This document shows, piece by piece, positions 51,682 through 60,444 of a DNA stretch of 64,000 nt (positions within the stretch are counted from its first letter, which is position 1; every line of letters starts with the position of its first letter). The DNA is from Roseateles oligotrophus (GTDB lineage Bacteria > Pseudomonadota > Gammaproteobacteria > Burkholderiales > Burkholderiaceae_C). The stretch lies in assembly GCF_014204525.1 (NCBI RefSeq), contig NZ_JACHLP010000003.1:62001-126000 (forward strand), in the 5' to 3' direction. A program made the position numbers and the translations under genes. Under the pieces are notes generated by a model, which saw only the letters and a program-made list of their open reading frames with translations, made no database searches and was not told the DNA's origin.

Positions 51682-52074
51682 CACTCATGCGCCGGGCCAT
51701 AACTTATCCACAGCAAGGGCAGCTGCCAGCATGCAGCCGCAGACAGGACTTTCAATTCACTTGCTAAGTGCATGATTTTCAAGGCCGGCAGCCGCTGTGA
51801 TTTAGCCTGTGGATAACTTTGTTGAAAAAGTGCTTGTAAAAGGCCAGAAGCTGCGCTGTCACCCAAGGGGCCGACTGGCGACGATCTGCTTGCCAAAATT
51901 AACAAGCCCTTCTAAATCAAGCACTTAGCGAAAAACAGGGAAAACCATAGGCTGTGCATAAGCTGGAAATTGCCTGATTCCAGCCCTGCCCTATTTTGGG
52001 GATAAGTCCTTACCCTGAGTGCTTACTTCACGTTTTGTCGGCATCCACACAGGGGATGCCGAGGCAGGCAGGGC
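51682..52074. promoter_or_regulatory. priA-hemE intergenic region with DnaA-box cluster
   Basis: About 390 bp without a gene, more AT-rich than the surroundings. Two perfect DnaA boxes: TTATCCACA at 51704-51712 and TGTGGATAA at 51808-51816. Two boxes with one mismatch: TGTGCATAA at 51953-51961 and TGGGGATAA at 51997-52005. Near 52040-52060 a GGCATCC/GGATGCC stem-loop follows the hemE stop. This is either DnaA control of priA or an origin-like or DnaA-titration site. Confidence 0.7.
51763..52028. repeat. Four iteron-like repeats around AAGTGCTTGATT
   Basis: Copies at 51763-51780 (GCTAAGTGCATGATTTTC), 51825-51842 (AAAAAGTGCTTGTAAAAG), 51913-51930 on the complement (GCTAAGTGCTTGATTTAG) and 52013-52030 (CCTGAGTGCTTACTTCAC). 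The first and third match at 15 of 18 positions in opposite orientation. They alternate with the DnaA boxes. Confidence 0.6.
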
Positions 52075-53163
52075 CTAAGCGCCACGCAGCTTGCGGGAAT
52101 GGCTGTGGACTTCGTCCACCAGAGCCGTCACATGCTCTGGCGGGGTGAACTGGCTGATGCCGTGGCCCAGATTGAAGATGTGGCCGTCCCAGCCGCCATC
52201 GGCGCGCTGCGGGCGGCCAAAGCTGTCCAGCACCGTGCGCACCTGGCCACGAATGGCCTCCGGCGGCGCGAACAAGACGTTCGGGTCCAGATTGCCTTGC
52301 AGGGCGACCCGGCCGCCCACCTGGGCACGGGCGCGGCCGAGATTGGCCGTCCAGTCCAGGCCCACGACGTCGGCACCGGCATCGGCGATCTCGTCCAGCC
52401 ACAGGGCGCCGCCCTTGGTGAAGAGGATGCGCGGGATGCGCTGGCCCTCATGCTCGGTCTTCACTTGCGCCAGCACGCGGCGCGAATAGTCCAGGCTGAA
52501 TTGCTGGAACATGCCGTCGGCCAGCACACCGCCCCAGCTGTCGAACAGCATCACGGCCTGGGCGCCGGCTTCGATCTGGGCATTCAGATACAGGGCCACG
52601 GCATCGGCATTGATCTGCAGGATGCGGTGCATCAGATCGGGTCGGGCATACATCAGGCTCTTGACCTGGCGGTAATCGTCGGAGCCACCGCCCTCGACCA
52701 TGTAGCAGGCCAGGGTCCAGGGGCTGCCCGAGAAGCCGATCAAGGGGACACGGCCATTCAGCGCCTTGCGGATGGAGGACACCGCATCGAACACGTATTT
52801 CAGCTTGTTCATGTCCGGCACGGCCAGCTCGGCCACGGCGGTTTCGTCACGCACCTGCTTGGCGAACTTGGGCCCCTCGCCGATGGCAAAGCTCAGGCCC
52901 AGGCCCATGGCATCGGGCACGGTGAGGATGTCGCTGAAGAGAATGGCGGCGTCCAGCTGGTAGCGCTCCAGCGGCTGCAAGGTCACCTCGGTGGCGTAGT
53001 CGCGGTTGGTGGCCAGGCCCATAAAGCTGCCGGCCTTGGCGCGGGTGTCGCGATACTCGGGCAGATAGCGGCCGGCCTGGCGCATCAGCCAGACGGGGGT
53101 GTAATCGGTGGGCTGGCGCAGGCAGGCGCGCAGAAAGGTGTCGTTTTGCAGTGGTGCGCTCAT
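52075..53163 (-). CDS. hemE: Uroporphyrinogen decarboxylase
   Basis: A 362-residue cytoplasmic enzyme that converts uroporphyrinogen III to coproporphyrinogen III in haem synthesis by removing four acetate carboxyls. The family signature [20 protein letters not shown] is near the N-terminus, with [20 protein letters not shown] and [11 protein letters not shown] further on; the C-terminal half has [11 protein letters not shown] and [13 protein letters not shown]. The length matches the family. It sits downstream of the DnaA-box region and reads toward it. The lemA gene is divergent. Confidence 0.97.
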   Translation of the reverse strand: MSAPLQNDTFLRACLRQPTDYTPVWLMRQAGRYLPEYRDTRAKAGSFMGLATNRDYATEVTLQPLERYQLDAAILFSDILTVPDAMGLGLSFAIGEGPKFAKQVRDETAVAELAVPDMNKLKYVFDAVSSIRKALNGRVPLIGFSGSPWTLACYMVEGGGSDDYRQVKSLMYARPDLMHRILQINADAVALYLNAQIEAGAQAVMLFDSWGGVLADGMFQQFSLDYSRRVLAQVKTEHEGQRIPRILFTKGGALWLDEIADAGADVVGLDWTANLGRARAQVGGRVALQGNLDPNVLFAPPEAIRGQVRTVLDSFGRPQRADGGWDGHIFNLGHGISQFTPPEHVTALVDEVHSHSRKLRGA

Positions 53164-53321
53164 GGCGGTGGATTATCCTTTGCTGCGGCACGCAAGGGCA
53201 TGGTGCTAAATCAAGCGCGCGCCGAATCCGCCATTCTCGACTTGATTTGCCCGGCCCCATCGCCATCTACCGAGCGGCACTCACGCACTCGCACGTTCAA
53301 GCAACATCTGGAGGAATCTTC

Positions 53322-53954
53322 ATGAGCTCTTTGACCCAACGCGGCGCCCTGGCCGCCACCGTTCTGGCCGCCACCGTGGGCCTGTCTGGCTGCGGCTATA
53401 ACGAGTTCCAGCGTCTGGATGAGCAGGTGAACGCCAGCTGGTCCGAGGTGCTGAGCCAGTACCAGCGCCGCGCCGACCTGATTCCCAATATCGTCAACAC
53501 CGTCAAGGGCGAGGCCAATTTCGAGCAGGAGACCCTGACCAAGGTGATCGAGGCGCGCGCCAAGGCCACCAGCATCAATGTGACGCCCGAGCTGGCCAAG
53601 GACCCAGAGGCGCTGAAGAAATTCCAGGCCGCCCAGGGCGAGGTGAGCAGCGCGCTCTCCCGCCTGCTGGTGGTGAGCGAGAACTACCCTAACCTCAAGG
53701 CCAACCAGGGCTTCCAGGACCTGCGCGTGCAGCTGGAGGGCACCGAGAACCGCATCACCGTGGCCCGCAACCGCTACATCAAGAGCGTGGCCGACTACAA
53801 CGTGCTGACCCGCAGCTTTCCCAATAATCTGACCGCCAAGGTGATGGGTTATGAGGTCAAGCCCAATTTCACCGTGGAAAACGCGGCCGCCATCAGCACG
53901 GCGCCCTCGGTGAGCTTCGACGCCAAGCCGGCCAGCCCCGCGGCCTCCAAATAA
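53322..53954 (+). CDS. lemA: LemA-family lipoprotein
   Basis: A 210-residue envelope protein. The start at 53322 has a strong GGAGGA ribosome site and opens a lipoprotein signal (ATVLAATVGLSGCGYNEFQR). The helical-bundle core carries LemA family blocks: EQVNASWSEVLSQYQRRADL followed by IPNIVNTVKGEANFEQETL, then ENYPNLKANQGFQDLRVQLE and the GTENRITVARNRYI block. Its exact role is unknown; lemA commonly sits with TPM-domain genes, as here, and the three probably form one transcript. Confidence 0.94.
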   Translation: MSSLTQRGALAATVLAATVGLSGCGYNEFQRLDEQVNASWSEVLSQYQRRADLIPNIVNTVKGEANFEQETLTKVIEARAKATSINVTPELAKDPEALKKFQAAQGEVSSALSRLLVVSENYPNLKANQGFQDLRVQLEGTENRITVARNRYIKSVADYNVLTRSFPNNLTAKVMGYEVKPNFTVENAAAISTAPSVSFDAKPASPAASK

Positions 53955-53966
53955 ACCCGCCGCAGC

Positions 53967-54863
53967 ATGCGTCGGCTTGTACTTGGCTGCTTGCTGTGGC
54001 TGGGCCTGACCTGGGCCCTGCCCGGCCTGGCCCAGGATCTCTTGCCCGTGCCCGCCCTGAGCGGGCGGGTGATAGACCAGACCGGCACGCTCAACCCCGC
54101 CCAGCAAAGCGCGCTGGAGGCCAAGCTCGCGGCCTTTGAGCAAAGCGCCGGCTCGCAGCTGGTGATTCTGATCGTGGCCAGCAGCCAGCCCGAGGACATC
54201 GCCGCCTACGCCCAGCGCGTGGGCGACAGCTGGAAGATAGGCCGGCGCGGTGTCGGCGATGGGGCCCTGCTCGTCGTCGCCAAGGATGATCGCAAGGTTC
54301 GCATCGAGGTCGCCAAGGCACTGGAAGGCGCCATCCCCGATCTGGCGGCCAGCCTCATCATCCGCGAGGCCATCACGCCGGCCTTTCGCAAGGGCGACTA
54401 TGCCGGCGGCCTGAATCTGGCGGTGGACCAGCTGAGCGCCAAGATCCGCGGCGAGGACTTGGCGCCGCCCAGCCAGGGCGGGCGAGGCAAGGCGGCCGCG
54501 CCTCAGGGCTTCAACTTCGAGGAGCTGGGCGCGCTGTTCTTCATCGGCGTGCCGGTGCTGGGCGCGGTGCTGACGGGCATCTTCGGCCGCAAGCTGGGCA
54601 CGCTGCTGACCGGCGGTGCGGCCGGTGTCATCGGCTGGGTGGTGGTCAGCAGCCTGATCGCCGCCGGCTTGGCCGCCGTGCTGGCCATGATTCTGGTCGG
54701 CCTGATGGGTGGCTCGGGCGCCGGGCGTCGCGGTGGCGGCCCCATCATCTTTGGCGGCGGTGGTGGGGGCGGATTTGGCGGCGGCGGAGGTGGTGGCGGA
54801 GGTGGCTTCTCCTCCGGCGGCGGCGGCGACTTTGGCGGCGGCGGCGCCTCGGGAGATTGGTGA
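53967..54863 (+). CDS. YgcG-type TPM-domain membrane protein with Gly-rich tail
   Basis: A 298-residue protein: a signal peptide (LVLGCLLWLGLTWALPGLAQ), a TPM domain (SGRVIDQTGTLNPAQQSALE, SQLVILIVASSQPEDIAAYA, RRGVGDGALLVVAKDDRKVR), two membrane helices, and a C-terminal tail of almost pure Gly with a few Phe and Ser ending in GASGDW. Such tails are typical of YgcG-type proteins. TPM (Psb32-like) domains occur in thylakoid repair and in bacterial envelope proteins of unknown role. Its stop overlaps the start of the next TPM gene (TGATG). Confidence 0.92.
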   Translation: MRRLVLGCLLWLGLTWALPGLAQDLLPVPALSGRVIDQTGTLNPAQQSALEAKLAAFEQSAGSQLVILIVASSQPEDIAAYAQRVGDSWKIGRRGVGDGALLVVAKDDRKVRIEVAKALEGAIPDLAASLIIREAITPAFRKGDYAGGLNLAVDQLSAKIRGEDLAPPSQGGRGKAAAPQGFNFEELGALFFIGVPVLGAVLTGIFGRKLGTLLTGGAAGVIGWVVVSSLIAAGLAAVLAMILVGLMGGSGAGRRGGGPIIFGGGGGGGFGGGGGGGGGGFSSGGGGDFGGGGASGDW

Positions 54864-55363
54864 TGATTCGACGTTTGTTAAAGCACCGCTGGACCGAGCA
54901 CAGCGATGTGCGCCGCGCCCTGCCGCCCGCGGCGGAGCAGCAGCTGGAGGCCCAGGTGCAGGCCAGCGAGACCCGCCACAGCGGCGAGATCTGCGTCTGC
55001 GTGGAAGCCAGCCTGCCCCTGTCCTATCTGTGGAAAAAGCTCAGCGCCCGGCAGCGCGCGGTCACGCTGTTTGGCAAGCTGCGGGTCTGGGACACCGAGG
55101 CCAATAACGGCGTGCTGATCTATCTGCTGCTGGCCGACAACGCCATCGAGATCGTGGCCGACCGCGGGCTCAACAGCCGCGTCAGCGCTGCGCAATGGCA
55201 GGGCGTGGTCCAGCGCCTGCGCGAGCATCTCGGCCAAGGCCGCTTTCAAGACGGCCTGCAGCAGGCCGTGCAGGAAGTCGATCAGTTGCTCGGCACGCAC
55301 TTCCCGCTAGCGCCGGGGCAAAGCAATCCGAATGAATTGCCGGACCGGGTGATCCTGCTCTGA
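54863..55363 (+). CDS. Second TPM-domain protein
   Basis: A 166-residue TPM-domain protein without a signal peptide or Gly-rich tail. Matching segments are ETRHSGEICVCVEASLPLSY, FGKLRVWDTEANNGVLIYLL, and DNAIEIVADRGLNSRVSAAQ followed by WQGVVQRLREHL. It is translationally coupled to the YgcG-type gene by a 1-bp TGATG overlap. The stop codon sits in the hairpin shared with the convergent mutarotase gene. Confidence 0.88.
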   Translation: MIRRLLKHRWTEHSDVRRALPPAAEQQLEAQVQASETRHSGEICVCVEASLPLSYLWKKLSARQRAVTLFGKLRVWDTEANNGVLIYLLLADNAIEIVADRGLNSRVSAAQWQGVVQRLREHLGQGRFQDGLQQAVQEVDQLLGTHFPLAPGQSNPNELPDRVILL

Positions 55364-55386
55364 ATCAGAGTGGTCAGAGCAGGGTC
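55351..55386. terminator. Convergent hairpin containing both stop codons
   Basis: Arms CCTGCTCTGA (55354-55363) and TCAGAGCAGG (55374-55383) are perfect inverted repeats and extend to 13 bp with one mismatch. The TGA of the TPM gene is in the left arm and the TGA of the minus-strand mutarotase in the right arm. No U-run follows on either side. Confidence 0.65.
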
Positions 55387-56231
55387 AGGTCTTGCCGGCC
55401 CACCCAGGACTCACCGGCCTGCAGGCGGATGGGGTGTTCGATGGTGGCCGCCTCGATGCACAGGAATTTGCGGTAATCCGCATCCGGCACATCGGCCAGG
55501 GCCGCACATTTCTCGGCGCCCGGGTTCCAGACCACGGCGTCATCAAAACCCTGGTGCTGAATCTGCAGGCGGCGCTCGGTGCTGATGCCCTGCTCGCGCA
55601 GCAGCAAGGGCTCTTTGACTTGGTGGTAGATGCGGTCCAGATCGCCCGTGGGCAGCAGCAATTCGACCCGCTGCTGTTTTTCCACTGCGGCCACCGCGTC
55701 CCAGTAATGCAGGCCGGCCAGGCCCTGGACACTGGCTTCATCGAGATCGTTGATGGCGAAGTAGCTGTGCAAGGCCGTGCTGAAGTCAAAGGCTTGCTCA
55801 CCCTTGTTCTCGCAAGCCAGCTCGATCTGCAGGCTGCGGCCGCTGACGCGCAGGCTCAGCTCCAGCTCGAAGGCATGGGGCCAGACCATGCGCGTCGCCG
55901 CATCGTCCGTCAGGCGCAGCACGGCCAGGGCGTCGTCCGCGCCCTGCTCGGCCATCACCAGTTGCCAGGGCTTGCTGCGCGCAAAGCCATGGCGCTGCAA
56001 GGGGCCGCGCGCCGAGAACTGCGGAAAGATCACCGGCACCCCGCCACGCACGGGCTGGCCCAGCGCAAAAGCCGAATCCGGCGAAACATAGAACTGCTCC
56101 ACCCCGCCGGCCGGCACCCAGGACAGCACATGGCCGCCATGCAACAGCACCGTCGCGCTGGCGCCGTCCGGTGATTCGAGTTTGATGGCGTCTAGGCCTT
56201 GGTGGCGGGAGAGGGGGATGGGTTTGGACAT
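55374..56231 (-). CDS. D-hexose-6-phosphate mutarotase (YeaD type)
   Basis: A 285-residue galactose-mutarotase-like beta-sandwich enzyme that interconverts alpha and beta anomers of hexose 6-phosphates. Family landmarks are HGGHVLSWVP near the N-terminus, PVRGGVPVIFPQFSARGPLQRHGFARSK (described in full by family, positions about 55-85), FSTALHSYFAINDLDEASVQ, and the acidic segment DAVVWNPGAEKCAALADV. The His in RHGFAR and in ALHSYF are the likely catalytic residues. It stands alone. Confidence 0.93.
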   Translation of the reverse strand: MSKPIPLSRHQGLDAIKLESPDGASATVLLHGGHVLSWVPAGGVEQFYVSPDSAFALGQPVRGGVPVIFPQFSARGPLQRHGFARSKPWQLVMAEQGADDALAVLRLTDDAATRMVWPHAFELELSLRVSGRSLQIELACENKGEQAFDFSTALHSYFAINDLDEASVQGLAGLHYWDAVAAVEKQQRVELLLPTGDLDRIYHQVKEPLLLREQGISTERRLQIQHQGFDDAVVWNPGAEKCAALADVPDADYRKFLCIEAATIEHPIRLQAGESWVGRQDLTLL

Positions 56232-56316
56232 GGCAAAAGCATAGCGAGCGAACAGAAACGGAAAAGCCCACCGCCGAGCAAGACTCGGCGATGGGCATCG
56301 GTGACAGGCCCCGAGT

Positions 56317-57000
56317 TTAGGGCTTTCCGTAATTCGGCGAGCGTGGCCCGTAAAGCAGGCCGTTAGGCCGCCCGGCGGTCAGCAGTCGCTGGCCCGTGAT
56401 GCCGGCAATCTGGAAGCTGCGGTCCGTCGTGCTGGCCACAATTTGATCAATCACTGCCTTGACCAACATACCCACAAGCCCCCCTTGGTTGCCCCCGCTT
56501 TGTTCCGCGCTGGAGGCCGATGCGGAGCCCGTCCACAACTCCACGCCGCTGCGAAGATCCACCAATCGAGCCTGAACTTCAACCACCGTGTCACTGCTCA
56601 GCACGGTATAGACCGAGCCATATCTTTTGACCGACAGATACAGACCAGCATCGGCTCCGAAAATTTCGTTCAATTTCGCGGTGCGAATTTGATGCACGTC
56701 GGCGGGGCTTGTCATGCCATTTTGACGCAGCGTTTCGTCCACCAAAGAAACGGGCAGCACGTAATAGCCTGACTCCGCCAGTGGTAAGGTCATCTGAGCC
56801 AGCACGCCATAGGTTGCATCGACATCCGGCGTTTGATTCAAGGGCGGCAAGACCAAAATGGAAGCCGGTTTGCTGGCGCGATAGGCAGTGTAGTCATGCG
56901 GCGGCGGTGGCGTCGCACAGCCGACCAAAGCGCTCGTGATCAAGACAACTGCCGCCGTACCCAGAGAACGGAATGGTTGAGTAAGAACTTTAGAGATCAT
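56317..57000 (-). CDS. DUF799 (GNA1162-like) outer-membrane lipoprotein
   Basis: A 227-residue lipoprotein (signal ending VLITSALVGCATPPPP). Family blocks of DUF799 include RASKPASILVLPPLNQTPDV, GYYVLPVSLVDETLRQNGMT and GADAGLYLSVKRYG. Together with the two genes upstream it forms the CsgG / DUF4810 / DUF799 set known from Neisseria (NMB1162-1164 region). The three small overlaps and gaps (18 and 22 bp) point to one transcript. The role is probably an outer-membrane secretion or assembly complex. Confidence 0.9.
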   Translation of the reverse strand: MISKVLTQPFRSLGTAAVVLITSALVGCATPPPPHDYTAYRASKPASILVLPPLNQTPDVDATYGVLAQMTLPLAESGYYVLPVSLVDETLRQNGMTSPADVHQIRTAKLNEIFGADAGLYLSVKRYGSVYTVLSSDTVVEVQARLVDLRSGVELWTGSASASSAEQSGGNQGGLVGMLVKAVIDQIVASTTDRSFQIAGITGQRLLTAGRPNGLLYGPRSPNYGKP

Positions 57001-57018
57001 GAGTGGAATCCAACTGGC

Positions 57019-57387
57019 TTAGGAGTCTGACTTGGGCCGATTGGCGTTCTTCAGCAAGAAGTCAATATAGGGGGCGCTCTCAGGAAACAAATTGCGCTCC
57101 GCAAGCAGGTTCTCACGTGCAGCACCGTCATTACCCAACTTGCTGTACAGCAACGCCAGATGCGCATGCAGGCCCGGCGGTGACAGCTCACCCATGGCCT
57201 TGTTCTTCTGCAACTGCGCCTCAAGCAGCGATATTTGTTCTGCGGCGCTGGCCCCGTTATCTTTGAAATATTGATAAACCGGCCCTTGATAGTTACTCCA
57301 CTGATAAAGAGGCTTTGGTGCCGTCGCACAGCCTCCCAACCCGAGGGCCAGACTCAAGACCACCCATTTATAAACGACTGTTTTCAT
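57019..57387 (-). CDS. DUF4810 lipoprotein
   Basis: A 122-residue lipoprotein: signal peptide (VVLSLALGLGGCATAPKP), the block LYQWSNYQGPVYQYFKDNGA characteristic of DUF4810, and a TPR-like helical pair (SPPGLHAHLALLYSKLGNDG). It is the middle gene of the three-lipoprotein operon and probably a structural partner of the CsgG-like pore. Confidence 0.9.
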   Translation of the reverse strand: MKTVVYKWVVLSLALGLGGCATAPKPLYQWSNYQGPVYQYFKDNGASAAEQISLLEAQLQKNKAMGELSPPGLHAHLALLYSKLGNDGAARENLLAERNLFPESAPYIDFLLKNANRPKSDS

Positions 57388-57409
57388 TTCGATGCAGTCT
57401 TTCTTTGTT

Positions 57410-58093
57410 TTACTTCTGAACGCGCCAGGCGCCTGAATCCATCCCGCTGACGAGGCTGTTGACTGCCTCGCGGATGGCCAGATCCAGCACCTTTCCGTTC
57501 AAAGTGCCGTCATAGCTGGCGGTGCTCCCGAAACCCACCACTTCGCGCTCGGAAAGGCTGTATTCGCCGGCACCTTGCACCGAATAGACGACCTCCGAAG
57601 TTGCACTATTGACAATATTCAGGGTCACCTTGGCGTAGGCAATTTGCGACTTGCCTCGGCCCAGAATACCAAACAATTGCTTGTCACCGACATCCTTGCG
57701 GCCAAACTCGCTGACCGCACCGGTGACCAGATAGTCAGCACCTTTGATATTCTGGGTCACCGACTTGTACTGCGCCTCTTGCTGCGCCTCCGCGAGATTT
57801 TCACGATCCATCACATTGAAGCGCTGCGACTGCTGCAGATGCGAAATCAAGATGGTTTTTGACTGTGTGCCGAGTTGGTCCAGCCCATCCGAAAAAATAC
57901 CGCGCATGAAATTTGAACGATTATCAAACTTCCCCACGACGATAGGCGCACGCACCCCCTGATATGGCGCGGCTGCTGTCGCCACCTTGCTCACTTCGAT
58001 ACTGCGAGACTGCTCAGTCGTAGCACAGCCGCTCAGCAACGCTGCAGCCGTGCCGAGCAGCAAGAACAGGGAATTTTTCGACAAAGGCATCAT
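57410..58093 (-). CDS. CsgG/HfaB-family lipoprotein
   Basis: A 227-residue lipoprotein (signal LLGTAAALLSGCATTEQ) of the CsgG family. APIVVGKFDNRSNFMRGIFS and ILISHLQQSQRFNVMDRENL are typical CsgG segments, followed by GADYLVTGAVSEFG and the membrane-pore region. CsgG forms the nonameric outer-membrane channel of curli export. No curli subunit gene (csgA/B) is visible, so another cargo is likely. It is the first gene of the operon; ATG codons at 58093 and 58090 are equally possible. Confidence 0.92.
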   Translation of the reverse strand: MMPLSKNSLFLLLGTAAALLSGCATTEQSRSIEVSKVATAAAPYQGVRAPIVVGKFDNRSNFMRGIFSDGLDQLGTQSKTILISHLQQSQRFNVMDRENLAEAQQEAQYKSVTQNIKGADYLVTGAVSEFGRKDVGDKQLFGILGRGKSQIAYAKVTLNIVNSATSEVVYSVQGAGEYSLSEREVVGFGSTASYDGTLNGKVLDLAIREAVNSLVSGMDSGAWRVQK

Positions 58094-58474
58094 TTTTTCC
58101 TAGGGGTGGATTCATTCCAATTGACGCAATTGTCAACCGAAAAAACATTAGCTTACACAAATTCAAGACGAATCAATGGCCGGAAGTCACGGACCGCACA
58201 ATGGCGGCAGTGTAAAAATTACCCCGACCCGACGGCAACCCAAACTGCTCCAGAGCTGGACGCGATTATGCAGGGTCTGGGCATTGCACCGCGCCACCAC
58301 CACCGAGCTTGGCTCGAAGCAGTAGCACCCATGGGCCAGCCGGTCGGAGTAGCGCCCCCGGTTACCGTGGATTTGATCTGCCTTGGCCGCCTATGCATCC
58401 CACCGGCGGCCCGACCAAGCCCAGACTCCATCAGCGAACAAGCGCGGCTCCCTACCGGCGTTCACAGCGACACC
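58094..58474. other. 381-bp gene-free region upstream of csgG-like operon
   Basis: No credible gene. Close to the csgG-like start is the inverted repeat TTGAC-GCAATT-GTCAA at 58121-58136, whose minus strand also offers TTGACA as a -35 element. The rest (58140-58474) shows no feature that I can assign. Confidence 0.55.
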
Positions 58475-60376
58475 TCAACGAAAGAATTCAGCAGTCAAGG
58501 CAAGTTCCTGGGTACGCGTCTGCCGCAAGGACAGGCCCAACACCATGGCAGTTGAGACTCGCCGCTTCAGCTCAAGCTGAGCACTGCGTTGCCCCTGTCC
58601 ACGGTAGCGCCAGCGTGCTTGTGCCCGCCAGTCGCCCTGCGCCCACAGCAGGCCCACGTCGGGCACCAGGGCCAGGCTGGCAGGCTGGCCACGCGCCTCA
58701 AGATCGACAAAGCCATAAGCGACCCAGCCGCCGCGCGGGCTGTGCCAGGCCTTACCCAAGCCCGCCGATGCCTGCGCACGCAAAGGCGCAGCAAAGTCCT
58801 CACGCTCGGCACCAACGTTGAGCTGCCAAGCATAGTCAAATTCACCCGGCAACTGGGCACCGGCCAAGTTCAGTTTGCGCACCGAAATAAACGTCAGCCC
58901 CTCCAATCGGATGTGCTGCTCAGGGCCGCGAGCCAAGCGCACATCGGCTATGCGCAGTTCTCCATCGGACATGCGATGAAAGCCGTTCATATCAAATGCC
59001 ACGCCGGTCCAACGCAAGCTCGGGTCAAACTGCCCCTGCTGCCCCTGCAGACCCACCGCCCAACGCTGGGGTCGTGTGCCCAGGGCGGGTGATATGAGCG
59101 CCTGCACGGGCTGCAAGCTGGCCGCACCCGGGGCCAGGCGCAGCCGCGTGTGCAGCAAGTTTTGCTTCAGAGTTTCGATCGCGTGGTCGCGCCGCTTGGC
59201 CGTTTCACCCAAGGGATTTTTCCAATTGATCCAGTCCAGGGCGACTTCAATAACCCGCTGGCTTTGTGTTGAAGTCAAGCCCTGCAGCGCAAGTTCGGGC
59301 GCAGCCTCGGGAGCCGCCAGGATGCGCTCAAAACTGGCCAGCTCCTGACCCCTGAGCTGCGCCACATGGTTCACGAGCAGGCGCTGGGCCGAAGGCTCGA
59401 AGCTGACCTGACGAACCGCCGCCAGGCCTTGCTCGCGTGCCGCTTCCAGGCGGTGAAACAATTCAACCGGGATGTACCAAGCTTCGCTGGCACCCTGGCG
59501 AAGTGAGACTGGCAGCACCAACTCCAGCAACTCGGCCAGACGCCAGGCGCAGTTCTCACTTAGAAAGTAGTAGGTGAATTTGCGCCCCGCAATCTCCCAC
59601 ACATGCAGGGCGAGCAGGCGCAGCTGCCAATCGTCCAGCGCCAATTCGTAGCGCCACATGTCGCGATTTTCGGTGCGCGCGTAGACCCTGTCGTGCTCAA
59701 AAAACTCCTTGTCCGAGAAGCCCGCCTGATAGCCTCCCAACATGCCCATCACAATGTAACGCGGCATGGCCTCATGCTCGGGCACCATGGCACCAAAGTT
59801 GATGCTCACATCATTCAAACCGCCAGAGGCTTGTGTCCCGCCGGTGTCAAAGCGCAACAAGGCGTGGCCGAAGCTGGAGGCCGGGTTGCCAAAGTAGCCG
59901 CTCACCAGACTGACCGAGGCCGAGCGCAAGCGCTCCAAATCCATCCAGCGAGAAATATTGAGGCAGCGCGCGTCCACCCGATCCCAGGCCGCCACACCCA
60001 GCTGTCGGCCCAACCACAGTTGCCGGGCCGGAAATCTGCAACGGGCATGACGAGCGATATCTTGGTCGTGCGAAGGTGCAAGCTGCAAAGCAGCCAGCGT
60101 GGCCAGTAGTTCCGCCGTTGCATCTTCATGCCCATTGGCGGCCAGAAAAAAATCGGCATCCAACACCTCGCTCACCCGTCCCGTCTTGGGGATATGGAGC
60201 AGTCTTTGCCAGCCTGGCAGGGCTGCCAGCGCCTGGGCTTGCTGGATTCCAAGCGGTGGCACAGGCTGTTGCGCAAGCGCCGGCTCGCCGCCGGCCCGCG
60301 CCGACTGGCTGAGGCCCAAACACAGAGCCAGACAGACGCCTGCAAGGGCGCGAACTGAGGACATCGCCGAGCGCAT
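58475..60376 (-). CDS. DUF4105-domain envelope protein (Lnb-like)
   Basis: A 633-residue secreted protein with a signal peptide (ALAGVCLALCLGLSQSARA). The central DUF4105 domain shows SVSLVSGYFGNPASSFGHALLRF (family Cys/His-peptidase-like fold, His in FGHALLRF), YTRTENRDMW-like RVYARTENRDMWRYEL, and YYFLSENCAWRLAELLELVL with a Cys that is typically conserved. The C-terminal 230 residues look like an outer-membrane beta-barrel ending in Phe-Arg. DUF4105 proteins have been connected to lipoprotein N-acylation (Lnb); that link is recalled, not shown here. It follows DUF3015, a frequent neighbour. Confidence 0.82.
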   Translation of the reverse strand: MRSAMSSVRALAGVCLALCLGLSQSARAGGEPALAQQPVPPLGIQQAQALAALPGWQRLLHIPKTGRVSEVLDADFFLAANGHEDATAELLATLAALQLAPSHDQDIARHARCRFPARQLWLGRQLGVAAWDRVDARCLNISRWMDLERLRSASVSLVSGYFGNPASSFGHALLRFDTGGTQASGGLNDVSINFGAMVPEHEAMPRYIVMGMLGGYQAGFSDKEFFEHDRVYARTENRDMWRYELALDDWQLRLLALHVWEIAGRKFTYYFLSENCAWRLAELLELVLPVSLRQGASEAWYIPVELFHRLEAAREQGLAAVRQVSFEPSAQRLLVNHVAQLRGQELASFERILAAPEAAPELALQGLTSTQSQRVIEVALDWINWKNPLGETAKRRDHAIETLKQNLLHTRLRLAPGAASLQPVQALISPALGTRPQRWAVGLQGQQGQFDPSLRWTGVAFDMNGFHRMSDGELRIADVRLARGPEQHIRLEGLTFISVRKLNLAGAQLPGEFDYAWQLNVGAEREDFAAPLRAQASAGLGKAWHSPRGGWVAYGFVDLEARGQPASLALVPDVGLLWAQGDWRAQARWRYRGQGQRSAQLELKRRVSTAMVLGLSLRQTRTQELALTAEFFR

Positions 60377-60396
60377 TTTTTGTGTTTCAATAAGCA

Positions 60397-60429
60397 AGCG
60401 GCCCGCCTGCCTGAAGCAGACGGGCCGCT
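60397..60429 (-). terminator. Strong hairpin between DUF3015 and DUF4105 genes
   Basis: Arms AGCGGCCCGCCTGC (60397-60410) and GCAGACGGGCCGCT (60416-60429) pair over 13 of 14 positions with a five-base loop. On the minus strand a weakly T-rich stretch follows. It would end or attenuate transcription after DUF3015. Confidence 0.75.
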
Positions 60430-60444
60430 AGATTGGTGCTCAGA

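Noticed and set aside
51681-51905. 74-codon minus-strand frame over the DnaA-box region
   Set aside because: It overlaps the priA start and the DnaA boxes and has no recognisable protein pattern.
51682-52074. Calling the region the proven chromosomal origin
   Set aside because: dnaA, dnaN and rpmH are not in the window and GC skew could not be computed, so only an origin-like cluster is reported.
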